A stretch of DNA of 64,000 nucleotides from Gemmatimonadota bacterium (GTDB lineage: Bacteria; Gemmatimonadota; Gemmatimonadetes; Gemmatimonadales; Gemmatimonadaceae), in the NCBI GenBank assembly GCA_027307165.1, contig DAHUXM010000021.1, forward strand, positions 248,001-312,000. Reading direction: 5' to 3'. A program made the translations under genes and the position numbers. Positions 24,612 to 33,545 of the stretch are shown here, in pieces. A model generated the notes under the pieces. That model was not told the DNA's origin and ran no database searches. It saw only the letters and a list, made by a program, of their open reading frames with translations. Position 1 is the stretch's first letter; each line of letters opens with the position of its first letter.

Positions 24612-25660
24612 GTGCGAGCCTGAATGCCGGGTGGCAGAGACTCGATGAGGCCCTTGAGATCTACAGAGCGATCGCGCGTCGTGACGAGCGTGAGTCCGTC
24701 ACGTGTGACGACGACGAGATCGGATACGCCAAACAACACCACTGCGTTGCCTTCGGCGTGGACCACGTTGTTGGTCGCGTCGGACACGACCGCGGTCCCG
24801 CTCACGACATTTCCGTGACCGTCCTGCACGCGTACGCGATGCAGTGATGCCCACGTGCCGACATCGTCCCAGCCGAAATCACCGGGAACCACATATACGC
24901 AGTCGCTGCGCTCGAGTACGCCAACGTCGACCGATACGGACTTGACCGACGCGAAGAATCGTGCGAGCGAGTCGGGCTTTCCATCGATCTCGTCGAGAGC
25001 CGGCGCAACTTCGGGAGTGTGCTTTCGCACTTCATCGAGAAAGTCGCCGACGCGCCACACGAAAATGCCCGAGTTCCAGAGACACGAGCTTGCGCATAAC
25101 TCGACCGCGCGCTCACGTGTGGGCTTCTCGATGAAGCGGCGCACTCGACGCGCCGGCGAGCCGGCTACCGCGTCTCCGGGCTCGATGTACCCGAAGCCCG
25201 GATCGGGACGGGTGGGAACTATGCCGACGGTCACCAGTCCGTGCTGTTCGCGCGCAACGCCCACGGCGCGCTCGAGTGTCGCGCGAAATCCCGGTTCGTC
25301 TGCGATCGCCCAGTCCGCGTGCACGCAGATCATCACGGTCTCGGGGCCAGCGCGTCGCGCGATCTCGGCTGCTGCGAATGCGAGCGCCGCAGCCGTTCCG
25401 GCCGGCCGAGGCTCCGGGACGATATTGGCGCGTGACAGCTCCGGAACAGCGGCGCAGATCGGATCGACGAGCGATGCGTTTGTAAGTACGAGAGTGCGCT
25501 CGTGCGGAACCAGGTCGTGCATCCGCTGCAGCGTAGCGACCAGCAACGGTCGCTCGTCAACGAGCGGAAGCAGTTGCTTTGGCCGCTCCGGCGTGCTGAG
25601 GGGCCAGAACCGCGAGCCTATGCCTCCGGCGAGCACGACGCTCCAGGCCGGCTCAGTCAT
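24608..25660 (-). CDS. manC: Mannose-1-phosphate guanylyltransferase
   Basis: The 350-residue enzyme forms GDP-mannose from mannose-1-phosphate and GTP for polysaccharide or glycoconjugate synthesis. The nucleotidyltransferase signature VVLAGGIGSRFWPLSTPERPKQ is at residues about 8-29. RPAGTAAALAFAAAEI, the metal-site HADWAI, and FIEKPTRERA with LWNSGIFVWR follow; these are all conserved in this family. It is the short form without the C-terminal isomerase domain. Its ATG overlaps the TGA of the receiver-domain gene and its TGA overlaps the ATG of the GlmU-like gene, giving a three-gene coupled unit. Confidence 0.9.
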   Translation of the reverse strand: MTEPAWSVVLAGGIGSRFWPLSTPERPKQLLPLVDERPLLVATLQRMHDLVPHERTLVLTNASLVDPICAAVPELSRANIVPEPRPAGTAAALAFAAAEIARRAGPETVMICVHADWAIADEPGFRATLERAVGVAREQHGLVTVGIVPTRPDPGFGYIEPGDAVAGSPARRVRRFIEKPTRERAVELCASSCLWNSGIFVWRVGDFLDEVRKHTPEVAPALDEIDGKPDSLARFFASVKSVSVDVGVLERSDCVYVVPGDFGWDDVGTWASLHRVRVQDGHGNVVSGTAVVSDATNNVVHAEGNAVVLFGVSDLVVVTRDGLTLVTTRDRSVDLKGLIESLPPGIQART

Positions 25661-26067
25661 TCGTCCTCGGCATCCTTGATCCCGGTCAGGCGCGCCACTA
25701 GCGCGTACAATTTCTTCGGACTGAATGGCTTGGTGACGAATGCGTTGGCTCCGCTCGCCAACGCTGCGCGCTCCTGTTCATCCTGGCCCGCCGCTGTGAG
25801 AATGATTGCGGGTATGTCACTGCGCAGCGTACCACGCAGATCCTGCAGTACGTCGAGCCCGGTTCGCTCCGGCATCATGAGATCGAGCACGACCAGGTCG
25901 AACCGCGTGTCGCCTGCGTGAAGCGATTCAATCGCCTCTCGCCCATCGAATGCGAGCGTGACGTCGAACGGTCCCGCCTCGAGCTTCATCTTGATGATGC
26001 GACCAATGTGCGGCTCGTCGTCCGCGACGAGTACTTGCTTGCGCTGCTGTGCGTTTTCTGTTGCCAA
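25657..26067 (-). CDS. Single-domain response regulator (receiver domain)
   Basis: The 136-residue protein is a stand-alone CheY-type receiver with acidic pair Asp16-Asp17, phospho-acceptor Asp62 in VVLDLMMPE, Thr91 in ILTAAG and Lys113 in FVTKPF. There is no output domain. The start is TTG at 26067, with AGGA eight bases upstream. It lies ten bases after a Roadblock gene, and its stop overlaps the start of the mannose-1-phosphate guanylyltransferase gene. No histidine kinase is adjacent. Control of a process by protein-protein contact, such as polysaccharide production or motility, is an inference. Confidence 0.92.
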   Translation of the reverse strand: MATENAQQRKQVLVADDEPHIGRIIKMKLEAGPFDVTLAFDGREAIESLHAGDTRFDLVVLDLMMPERTGLDVLQDLRGTLRSDIPAIILTAAGQDEQERAALASGANAFVTKPFSPKKLYALVARLTGIKDAEDE

Positions 26068-26077
26068 CGAACTGTTC

Positions 26078-26431
26078 CTAGACCAACGCGGCCATTGACG
26101 ACCGGTGTTGTCTGAGGTCGTACAGCAGATCGGCGAGCGCTACGTCAGCGGTCGCGGAGACGAACAGCAGCGCCTGATCGGATAGCCGCAACACGACGCC
26201 GTAGCCGCGCTCGAATTCGAGCACCGCCATGGCGGCCGTTCCGGATCCGGCAGCGTCGCCCAACTGACTGGCTGCGGTGGCCACCGCCGGCACGCGGGCG
26301 GCCAGCGCCTCGGCGTGATTCTGAGCCGTATCGTGCGTCTCGATCAGGAGGCCATCGGCGCCCAGAATCACGACCGCTTCAACCCCCCGGCGGTTCTGGA
26401 TCGCTTCCGTCAACTCGCGTAGTGTCGCCAT
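26078..26431 (-). CDS. Roadblock/LC7 domain protein
   Basis: The 117-residue protein matches the Roadblock/LC7 (MglB-like) fold: ELTEAIQNRRGVEAVVILGADGLLIET split over residues about 6-32, a central helix (EALAARVPAVATAASQLG), MAVLEFERGYGVVLRLSDQALLFVSATADVAL divided over the last strands, and a final helix DLLYDLRQ. Such proteins often regulate small Ras-like GTPases such as MglA in polarity or motility, but no GTPase gene is next to it here. It is the first gene of the minus-strand unit running through the receiver and sugar-nucleotide genes. Confidence 0.85.
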   Translation of the reverse strand: MATLRELTEAIQNRRGVEAVVILGADGLLIETHDTAQNHAEALAARVPAVATAASQLGDAAGSGTAAMAVLEFERGYGVVLRLSDQALLFVSATADVALADLLYDLRQHRSSMAALV

Positions 26432-26533
26432 GCGTTGAAAAGTACCGTCCCGACGGCTATTCTACGAGGCTACGCCACGGGGAATTCTGCTCTCTGGCGG
26501 GTACTTCCATTTCTAACCGCTCCGCTTCAGCGC

Positions 26534-27127
26534 ATGCATCTACGCTATCCCGCCGCGGCGGCCGCGGCCATTGTCGGCCTTGCGCTCGCCACAGGCTGTA
26601 AGGACACGAACATACTTCAGGCGGATCTGCCTGTGGTTACGGATACGCTCGTCGCGTATGCCTTGAGCGGCACCTCTGCCAGCCTTCCGAGCGCACTGTC
26701 ACTGACCGTTCGATCGACTGTTCGAGTGGATGGCACGGGTTCTTTCGACGTGGGATTCGACTTCGACAGCACGGGCCGGGTGGTGGTGAGTCCGGTGCGG
26801 GTGCTGGTGAATCAGCTTTCCGGCGCTCCGCAGGTCGGAATCCAGACGATGTTCACGACTCCGTACGACAGCATCAAGACCGCGCCGGGTGGCTACTACC
26901 GTCCGGATACGGCTATCGTCGTGTCGCCGGGCCAGCCGTTCGTGCTGCTCGTAAACGGCCGGACGACGGCGAGCTCGATCTGTATCTACGATCCTGCGCC
27001 CACCCTCTACGCGAAGGTCGTGATCGACAGCACCAAGCCGACCACCACGCGCGCGATCTACATGCGGGTGACGACCGATCCGAATTGCGGCTACAGATCG
27101 CTGGTGCCCGGCCTTCCATCGAACTGA
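26534..27127 (+). CDS. Hypothetical lipoprotein
   Basis: I do not recognise a family. I start at the ATG at 26534 because it gives a signal peptide (HLRYPAAAAAAIVGLALATGC) with a plausible lipobox ATGC and lipidated Cys at residue 21. An in-frame ATG 99 bases upstream would place a polar segment before it. The mature part of about 175 residues is beta-rich and Thr/Val-rich (VVTDTLVAYALSGTSA, SLTVRSTVRVDGTGSFDV), with two Cys in the second half. It is probably a lipoprotein of the cell envelope. It lies seven bases before serS and may share its transcript. Confidence 0.65.
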   Translation: MHLRYPAAAAAAIVGLALATGCKDTNILQADLPVVTDTLVAYALSGTSASLPSALSLTVRSTVRVDGTGSFDVGFDFDSTGRVVVSPVRVLVNQLSGAPQVGIQTMFTTPYDSIKTAPGGYYRPDTAIVVSPGQPFVLLVNGRTTASSICIYDPAPTLYAKVVIDSTKPTTTRAIYMRVTTDPNCGYRSLVPGLPSN

Positions 27128-27133
27128 CCGCCC

Positions 27134-28408
27134 GTGCACGATTTACATCTGCTTCGTGAGAAACCCGAGACTGTCCGCGACGCGCTGAGCCGTCGCAACA
27201 TGCTGGAGTCGAGCGGCGCGCTCGTGGATCATGCGCTTGCGCTCGACGCCGAGCGCCGATCGATCATCCAGCGTGTCGAGGAGATCAAGGCAAATCGCAA
27301 TGCGGTGACGCAGCAGGTCGCCAAACTGAAGCGCGCGGGTGAGGATGCCGAATCGTTGATCGCCGAAGGCAGAGCGCTCGGCGACGAGATAGACGCGTTG
27401 CAGATGCATCTGACTTCGACGGAAGAAGAATTATCGGCCGTCGTGCTGCAGATTCCGAATGTGCCGCTTGCGGACGTTCCAGCCGGCGGAGAAGAGAACA
27501 ACGCGGTGGTCAGAACGTGGGGAACTCCGCGCGCGCCTGAGGGCGTGCTCCCGCACTGGGAGATCGGTGCGAAGCTCGGGCTGATCGATCTGGAGCGCGG
27601 CGCCAAGATAAGCGGCTCCGGTTTCATCGTGTATCGCGGCGAGGGCGCTCGACTGGTACGCTCACTGATGAACCTCATGCTCGACACGCACACGCGCGAG
27701 CACGGATATCAGGAGACCTGGGTTCCCGCCGTTGTCAATCGCGAGTCGATGACGGGCACGGCGCAGTTCCCCAAGTTCGAGGATGAGCAATACGGGCTGA
27801 GCGACGAGGAGCTGTTTCTCATTCCGACCGCGGAAGTTCCGCTCACCAATCTCTATCGTGACGAGATAATTCCCGAGTCGGACCTGCCGCGGACATTCAC
27901 CGCTTATTCGCCCTGCTTCCGACGCGAGGCAGGCGCGCATGGCAAGGACACGCGCGGTCTGCTTCGCGTGCATCAGTTCGACAAGGTCGAGCTGGTACGG
28001 TATGCGCATCCGGACCGGTCGCTGGAAGAGCACGAGCTGATCACCGCGCACGCAGAGCGGATTCTCCAGTTGCTCGAATTGCCGTACCGGGTGCTGTTGC
28101 TCGCAGCAGGAGACACCGGTTTCGCGAGTGCCAAGACTTACGATCTCGAGGCGTTTTCACCGGGCGTCGGGAAGTGGCTCGAGGTATCGTCGTCCAGCAA
28201 CTTCATGGATTTTCAGGGGCGGCGAGCCAACATTCGCTATCGTCCGACCGCTGGCGGGAAGCCACGTTTCGTTCACACGCTCAACGCATCCGGGCTTGCG
28301 TTTCCGCGCATCATCGCGGCCATTCTCGAGCAGCATCAGAACGCGGACGGAACGGTTCGTGTGCCGGCGGCGCTCGAACCGTATTTCGGCGCGTCGGTGA
28401 TAAAGTAG
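27134..28408 (+). CDS. serS: Seryl-tRNA synthetase
   Basis: The 424-residue class II synthetase has the N-terminal coiled-coil arm (residues about 25-105, RVEEIKANRNAVTQQVAKLKRAGEDAESLI split) that recognises the long variable arm of tRNA-Ser. The catalytic domain contains motif 2, FTAYSPCFRREAGAHGKDTRGLLRVHQFDKVEL (in parts), and motif 3, HTLNASGLAFPRIIAAILE. TAEVPLTN is also present. Length is normal. The start is GTG at 27134. A histidine kinase gene follows after three bases. Confidence 0.98.
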   Translation: MHDLHLLREKPETVRDALSRRNMLESSGALVDHALALDAERRSIIQRVEEIKANRNAVTQQVAKLKRAGEDAESLIAEGRALGDEIDALQMHLTSTEEELSAVVLQIPNVPLADVPAGGEENNAVVRTWGTPRAPEGVLPHWEIGAKLGLIDLERGAKISGSGFIVYRGEGARLVRSLMNLMLDTHTREHGYQETWVPAVVNRESMTGTAQFPKFEDEQYGLSDEELFLIPTAEVPLTNLYRDEIIPESDLPRTFTAYSPCFRREAGAHGKDTRGLLRVHQFDKVELVRYAHPDRSLEEHELITAHAERILQLLELPYRVLLLAAGDTGFASAKTYDLEAFSPGVGKWLEVSSSSNFMDFQGRRANIRYRPTAGGKPRFVHTLNASGLAFPRIIAAILEQHQNADGTVRVPAALEPYFGASVIK

Positions 28409-28411
28409 AGC

Positions 28412-29569
28412 GTGCGCCGCTCCACGCCGCTGTGGGCAGTTGTATTCGGCGTGGTTGCGCTGCTCACGTGGTACGTGTTCTACATGCGAAGTGTGGTGAC
28501 CGACCTGCGCGCCGAGGCGTCGCGCGTGGGCAAGATGTACGCACGCGTGTACGACGCGCTGAGCGATCCCAACACTGACGCGACTACCGCGCTGCAGGAC
28601 CTGTCGGCTCTGATGCGGGAATCCGGCGTGCCGATCATAGTTACGGACGCGCGTGGCTCCGTTACGGCATCCGCGAACTTGCCGAAGGACATTCTGGGGA
28701 GCAACGCACGGATCGCGCAGTACGCACGCGAGCTCGCGCGTGAGAACAAGCCGGTTGTCGAGCCCGGCGTTGGGACAGTGTATTTCGGCAACACGCGACT
28801 CGTGGAAGGGCTTCGCATCATTCCGGCCTTGCAGGCTCTGCTGATCGCAATGTTCCTGACTGCCGGGATATACGCATTGCGAACGCGTGGTCGAGCCGAC
28901 CGGGAGCAGATCTGGGCGGGAATGGCGCGGGAATCAGCGCACCAGCTCGGCACACCGCTTTCGAGCATGAGCGGATGGATCGAGCTGTTGCGCGATCACG
29001 ACTCGGGCGACCCGGTGATGGCGCACGCGCTCGCGCACATGGATGGCGACCTGGAGCGATTGCGACGCGTCGCGTTCCGCTTCGAGCGGATCGGCCGTCC
29101 GCCGCGACGCGAAAAGGTGGACGTGGGGGACGTCGTGGAGCGTGTAGCGACGTACTTTCGTGCCCGCGTGCCAACGCTTGCAAAGGCTGTCACGATACGA
29201 TCGGTGCGCCGCGGCGGATCGCTTGTCGTGGACGGAGATCCGGTTCTGCTCGAATGGGCGATCGAGTCACTGGCCAAGAACGCGATCGACGCACTCGCCG
29301 GACGCGGCGGACGTGTTACACTATCTGTACAGGAACTTCCTGAAGGTCGAGTCCGCATCAGAGTAAAGGACAACGGACCTGGCGTTCCGCGTGAGTTGAG
29401 GAAGCGAATCTTCGACGCTGGATTTTCCACCAAGCAGAAGGGGTGGGGAATCGGGCTATCCCTCGCCAAGCGCATCGTCACCGAAGGACATGACGGCCGG
29501 CTGCTGCTGCAATCCGGCACGCGTGGCGCGACGTTTGACATAATTCTGGATCATGAATCGACAAGTTGA
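28412..29569 (+). CDS. Sensor histidine kinase, membrane-anchored
   Basis: The 385-residue protein has an N-terminal helix (LWAVVFGVVALLTWYVFYM), an extracytoplasmic segment of about 100 residues, and a second helix (ALQALLIAMFLTAGIYAL). The dimerisation motif ARESAHQLGTPLSSM (phospho-acceptor His177) and a HATPase domain follow: N-box SLAKNAIDAL, G1 VKDNGPGVP, and G2 GWGIGLSLAKRIV. The HQLGTPLS box is typical of one histidine-kinase subgroup. The GTG start is three bases after the serS stop, and the 3' end overlaps pcrA by 17 bases. No response regulator lies beside it. Confidence 0.9.
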   Translation: MRRSTPLWAVVFGVVALLTWYVFYMRSVVTDLRAEASRVGKMYARVYDALSDPNTDATTALQDLSALMRESGVPIIVTDARGSVTASANLPKDILGSNARIAQYARELARENKPVVEPGVGTVYFGNTRLVEGLRIIPALQALLIAMFLTAGIYALRTRGRADREQIWAGMARESAHQLGTPLSSMSGWIELLRDHDSGDPVMAHALAHMDGDLERLRRVAFRFERIGRPPRREKVDVGDVVERVATYFRARVPTLAKAVTIRSVRRGGSLVVDGDPVLLEWAIESLAKNAIDALAGRGGRVTLSVQELPEGRVRIRVKDNGPGVPRELRKRIFDAGFSTKQKGWGIGLSLAKRIVTEGHDGRLLLQSGTRGATFDIILDHESTS

Positions 29570-31793
29570 TACCGAGCCCCTCGCCGGACTGAACACGGCC
29601 CAGCGAGAGGCGGTGCTGCATTTTGAAGGACCCATGCTCGTCCTTGCCGGAGCCGGCTCCGGCAAGACGCGCGTACTCACCACGCGCATCGCGCGGCTGG
29701 TCGAGCATCATGGGGTCGATCCGTCACGGATCCTCGCGGTGACGTTCACCAACAAGGCCGCCGGCGAGATGCGCGACCGAATTGCCCGCCTGCTCGGCTA
29801 CGAGCCAAAGGGCATGTGGTGCGGAACGTTCCACGCGATTGGTGCGCGCCTCTTGAGATCCCACGCGGCGGCAGTCGGTCGAGCGCCGAACTTCACGATC
29901 TACGACGAGGATGACAACATCGCCGTCATCAAGCGCGTGATGGAAGGTGCCGGAATCTCGACGAAGGCGTGGTCGGCGAAAGTCATAGCGTCGCTGATTT
30001 CGGATGCAAAGAACGCACTCGTCACTCCTGAGGAGTACGCCTCGCTGGCGCTGGATCCCGTATCGCGCAATGCGTCGGTCGTGTACCGGAATCTCGAGAC
30101 TGCACTCCGGAACGCAAATGCGGTGACATTCGACGATCTGCTGACGCTGCCCGTGGAACTGCTGTCACGGGACGAATCGCTCCGGAGTCGCCTCAGCGAA
30201 CGGTTCCAGTTCATTCTGGTCGACGAGTATCAGGACACCAACCGCGCCCAGTATCGGTTCATCAAGCTGCTGGGTGGTGAGCACTCCAACGTCGTCGTGG
30301 TCGGCGACGACGATCAGTCGATTTACGGATGGCGCGGTGCGGACATCCGGAACATCCTGGACTTCGAGCGAGAGTTCCCTCAAGCGCGTGTAGTGCGCCT
30401 GGAAGAGAATTATCGCTCGACGCCCAATATTCTCGAAGTCGCCAATGCCGCCATCAGCGCCAACGTCGGACGGAAGGGCAAGACGTTGCGGGCTACGCGG
30501 CCGGCCGGGGAGCGCGCGACGGTCACGGCTACGCTCGACGATCGCGACGAAGCAGACTGGGTGGTCGAGGAGATCATGTCGCGCATGTCGTCGGAGAATC
30601 GCACGGCACGCGATTTCGCAATTCTGTACCGCACCAACGCGCAGAGCCGCACTCTGGAAGATGCGCTGCGTAACCATGCGCTGCCGTACAGGCTCGTAGG
30701 AGCGGTCCGGTTCTATGATCGGCGCGAGATTCGCGACCTCATGGCGTATCTCAAGCTCATTGCCAACCCGTCCGACAACGAAGCATTCCGGCGCGCGGTT
30801 GCGGTCCCAAAGCGCGGCCTTGGTGACACCACCGTAGAAACTCTGGCAGGCATCGCGCAGGGAGCGGGTGTGTCGATGCTCCAGGCTGCGTCTGCTCCTG
30901 ATCTGTTGACGGCGTTACGCCCTGGCGCGCGTTCAGGGCTCGCTGGCTTCGCGGAACTGATCGGCCGGTTTCGTGACATGGCGCGCGAGGCGAGTGTGGA
31001 TGAGCTGCTGCGCGACCTCGTCGAGGCTCTGCGCTTTGGCGATTACCTGCGGGCGGACAGTCCGGAACAGGCGCGGGACCGTATCGAGAACGTGACTGCA
31101 CTCATCGATGGCGCGGCAGAGACGGTGATCGACGAAGGCGGCGAGGTCGGACTGACGCCGCTCGATCACTTCCTGCAGCGAGCGATGCTCGTCGCCGGAA
31201 CGGACCAGTTGGATCCATCCGCCGAGGCGGTGACGTTGATGACGATGCACAACGCCAAGGGTCTGGAATATCCTGTCGTGTTCATCACCGGAATGGAGGA
31301 CGGTTTGTTTCCCACGTCGCAGGCCTTCGATGATCCGGCGAAGATGGAAGAGGAGCGACGCCTCTTTTACGTTGGCATAACGCGCGCGGAAGAGAAGCTG
31401 TATCTCACGCACTCCGAGAGCCGGCGCCGGAACGGCGAGATCGTCGGCGCGATTCCATCCCGCTTTCTTCGCGATATTCCGAATGGAATGCTGGAGGAGC
31501 GCGGCACGATACGGGCCAAGACCAGCGGCCGGCACTCATGGGCGGACTCCGTACGGCGCAAAACGCACGAGGTTCCGCAGTGGCGGCAGGCCAAACGCGA
31601 CTGGGAAGCCGAGTCGCAGGACGAGCCCGCGTACATGCGGGGTGAGCGCGTCCGTCACGCGATCTTCGGCACCGGAACGATCGCCGAGATTGGCGGCAAT
31701 GGCCGCGATGTGAAGGCGACGATCACGTTCGACGATGAGGGAGTTGGACTGAAGACCATCAAGCTGGCGTACACCAAGCTCGAGAGAGAGTAA
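29553..31793 (+). CDS. pcrA: ATP-dependent DNA helicase UvrD/PcrA
   Basis: The 746-residue superfamily 1A 3'-5' helicase acts in nucleotide-excision and mismatch repair and displaces RecA or RNA polymerase. Motifs seen: Q-motif LNTAQREAV, Walker A AGAGSGKT (32-39), motif Ia TFTNKAAGEM, motif II LVDEYQDTN, motif III GDDDQSIYGWRGA, motif IV ENYRS, motif V LMTMHNAKGLEYPVVF and motif VI EERRLFYVGITRA. The C-terminus holds the tandem-Tudor-like end typical of PcrA (GERVRHAIFGTGTI). Length is normal. It starts within the kinase gene and ends five bases before gatC. Confidence 0.96.
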   Translation: MNRQVDTEPLAGLNTAQREAVLHFEGPMLVLAGAGSGKTRVLTTRIARLVEHHGVDPSRILAVTFTNKAAGEMRDRIARLLGYEPKGMWCGTFHAIGARLLRSHAAAVGRAPNFTIYDEDDNIAVIKRVMEGAGISTKAWSAKVIASLISDAKNALVTPEEYASLALDPVSRNASVVYRNLETALRNANAVTFDDLLTLPVELLSRDESLRSRLSERFQFILVDEYQDTNRAQYRFIKLLGGEHSNVVVVGDDDQSIYGWRGADIRNILDFEREFPQARVVRLEENYRSTPNILEVANAAISANVGRKGKTLRATRPAGERATVTATLDDRDEADWVVEEIMSRMSSENRTARDFAILYRTNAQSRTLEDALRNHALPYRLVGAVRFYDRREIRDLMAYLKLIANPSDNEAFRRAVAVPKRGLGDTTVETLAGIAQGAGVSMLQAASAPDLLTALRPGARSGLAGFAELIGRFRDMAREASVDELLRDLVEALRFGDYLRADSPEQARDRIENVTALIDGAAETVIDEGGEVGLTPLDHFLQRAMLVAGTDQLDPSAEAVTLMTMHNAKGLEYPVVFITGMEDGLFPTSQAFDDPAKMEEERRLFYVGITRAEEKLYLTHSESRRRNGEIVGAIPSRFLRDIPNGMLEERGTIRAKTSGRHSWADSVRRKTHEVPQWRQAKRDWEAESQDEPAYMRGERVRHAIFGTGTIAEIGGNGRDVKATITFDDEGVGLKTIKLAYTKLERE

Positions 31794-31797
31794 GACA

Positions 31798-32133
31798 ATG
31801 GCGGTAACCGAAACCGACATCCGCAAGATCGCAGACCTCGCGCGACTGTCGCTGGGCGATGAGGAAGTTCCGGCAATGACGGCGCAGCTCAACAGCATTC
31901 TCGCGCACATGGATGTGCTCACGCGAGTGGACACGGCAAGCGGCACGGAGGCCGGATCGGACGCAATTACATCCGCTATCGCGCTGGCCCGCGACGTGAA
32001 GAGTGCGGGTGCTCCTCTACGGGGCGATGCCGTGGCGCCGTTTCCGATGAACGCCACGGCGCCGATGCTGGCGCCCGATTCGGAGGACGGTTTCATTCTC
32101 GTTCCACGTCTTTCGACGCACGAGGACGTGTAG
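31798..32133 (+). CDS. gatC: Asp/Glu-tRNA amidotransferase subunit C
   Basis: GatC tethers GatA to GatB in the amidotransferase that converts Glu-tRNA(Gln) or Asp-tRNA(Asn) to the amide form. The 111-residue protein starts with VTETDIRKIADLARLSLGDEEV, the family hallmark, followed by QLNSILAHMDVLTRVDT and a proline-poor tail ending GFILVPRLSTHED. It is slightly longer than typical (about 95-100). The TAG overlaps the gatA GTG by one base, and gatA-gatB follow with overlaps, so all three subunits are co-translated. This implies the organism makes at least one amide aminoacyl-tRNA indirectly. Confidence 0.95.
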   Translation: MAVTETDIRKIADLARLSLGDEEVPAMTAQLNSILAHMDVLTRVDTASGTEAGSDAITSAIALARDVKSAGAPLRGDAVAPFPMNATAPMLAPDSEDGFILVPRLSTHEDV

Positions 32134-33545
32134 TGCGAAACATCATCGACATGACCAACGACGCGGCGGTGCGCGCAGCCGACCCGCAATTCGGTCGGGA
32201 TGGACTCAATATCGTCGTTGCGACCAACCACGAGTCGTCACTCGCGAACGCGGAACGTGTCGCGCTCGCCTACGGACGCGGCGATGCGATGTCGCTGCCG
32301 GGCATGGCGATCGCTGTCAAGGACAACATCGCGACGCTCGACATGCCGACGACCTGCGGATCCCGGATTCTGTCTGGATACGTGAGTCCATATGAGGCGA
32401 CTGCGATCACCAGGCTTCGCGCGCAGGGCGCCGTCGTCGTGGCGAAGACCAACATGGACGAATTCGCCATGGGGTCTTCGACCGAAACCAGCGCCTACGG
32501 ACCGACGCGCAACCCTGTCGATCCCGCGCGTAGCCCTGGCGGATCATCCGGCGGTTCGGCAGCAGCCGTCGCCGCGGGAATCACCGAGATCGCACTTGGC
32601 TCCGAGACCGGCGGAAGCGTGAGACAACCAGCTGCGTTCTGCGGCGTCGTCGGCGTGAAGCCGACGTATGGTCGCATCAGTCGCTTCGGTCTCGTCGCGT
32701 TCGGCTCGTCGCTCGACCAGATCGGGGTATTCGCTCGCTCGGTGCGCAACGCCGCGATAGCGACGTATGCCATGGCTGGCGGTGATCTCAATGACTCGAC
32801 GTGCGCCGATGTACCAGTACCGACGACGCCGGAGCCCGTAGAGGCCTATCGTGGACGCACGCTGGACGGCGTCACCATCGGCATTCCGACGGAATATTTT
32901 CCGCCCTCGCTCGACGCCGATGTTCGTGCACGTTGCGATGTCGCGATCGAGGTACTCCGGGGCCTCGGCGCGAAGATCGTCGACGTGTCGCTACCGCATA
33001 CGGAGCTCGCGATTCCCGTTTACTACATAATCGCGCCGGCGGAGGCGTCGTCCAATCTCGCGCGTTTCGATGGTGTGCGTTACGGCCCGCGCGCCGCCGA
33101 TGTCTCGGATCTACGTGAGATGTACCAGGCGACCCGCAGCCGCGGATTCGGCGCTGAAGTCAAGCGTCGCATTCTCATCGGCACCTACGTGCTGTCGCAC
33201 GGATACTACGATGCATACTACAAGAAGGCGCAGAGCGTGCGCGCACTGATCACGCGTGATTTCGACGCAGTGTTCGCGTCGGGTGTGGACGCGCTGTTCA
33301 CGCCGACGACGCCGACCCCCGCATTCAAGATCGGAGCCGTGACCGATCCGTACGAGATGTACATGAGCGACATCTTCACTGTCACAGCCAATCTCTCCGG
33401 GATACCGGCCATCTCACTGCCGATTGGCAGGGTTGGCGGGCTTCCCATCGGCGGTCAGATCATGACTCGTCACTTCGATGAGCCCCGCATGTTCCACGTC
33501 GCCGCGGCCCTCGAAGCAGCACTCGGCGGGGAGGCGCACGCATGA
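32133..33545 (+). CDS. gatA: Asp/Glu-tRNA amidotransferase subunit A
   Basis: GatA is the amidase subunit that releases ammonia from glutamine. The 470-residue protein carries the amidase-signature triad: Lys in MAIAVKDNIAT, cis-Ser in RSPGGSSGGSAAAVAAG, and nucleophile Ser in LGSETGGSVRQPAAFCG. The later GVKPTYGRISRFGLVAFGSSLDQIG is split but clearly GatA-specific and distinguishes it from other amidases. The start is GTG at 32133. It overlaps gatB by four bases (ATGA). Confidence 0.97.
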   Translation: MRNIIDMTNDAAVRAADPQFGRDGLNIVVATNHESSLANAERVALAYGRGDAMSLPGMAIAVKDNIATLDMPTTCGSRILSGYVSPYEATAITRLRAQGAVVVAKTNMDEFAMGSSTETSAYGPTRNPVDPARSPGGSSGGSAAAVAAGITEIALGSETGGSVRQPAAFCGVVGVKPTYGRISRFGLVAFGSSLDQIGVFARSVRNAAIATYAMAGGDLNDSTCADVPVPTTPEPVEAYRGRTLDGVTIGIPTEYFPPSLDADVRARCDVAIEVLRGLGAKIVDVSLPHTELAIPVYYIIAPAEASSNLARFDGVRYGPRAADVSDLREMYQATRSRGFGAEVKRRILIGTYVLSHGYYDAYYKKAQSVRALITRDFDAVFASGVDALFTPTTPTPAFKIGAVTDPYEMYMSDIFTVTANLSGIPAISLPIGRVGGLPIGGQIMTRHFDEPRMFHVAAALEAALGGEAHA

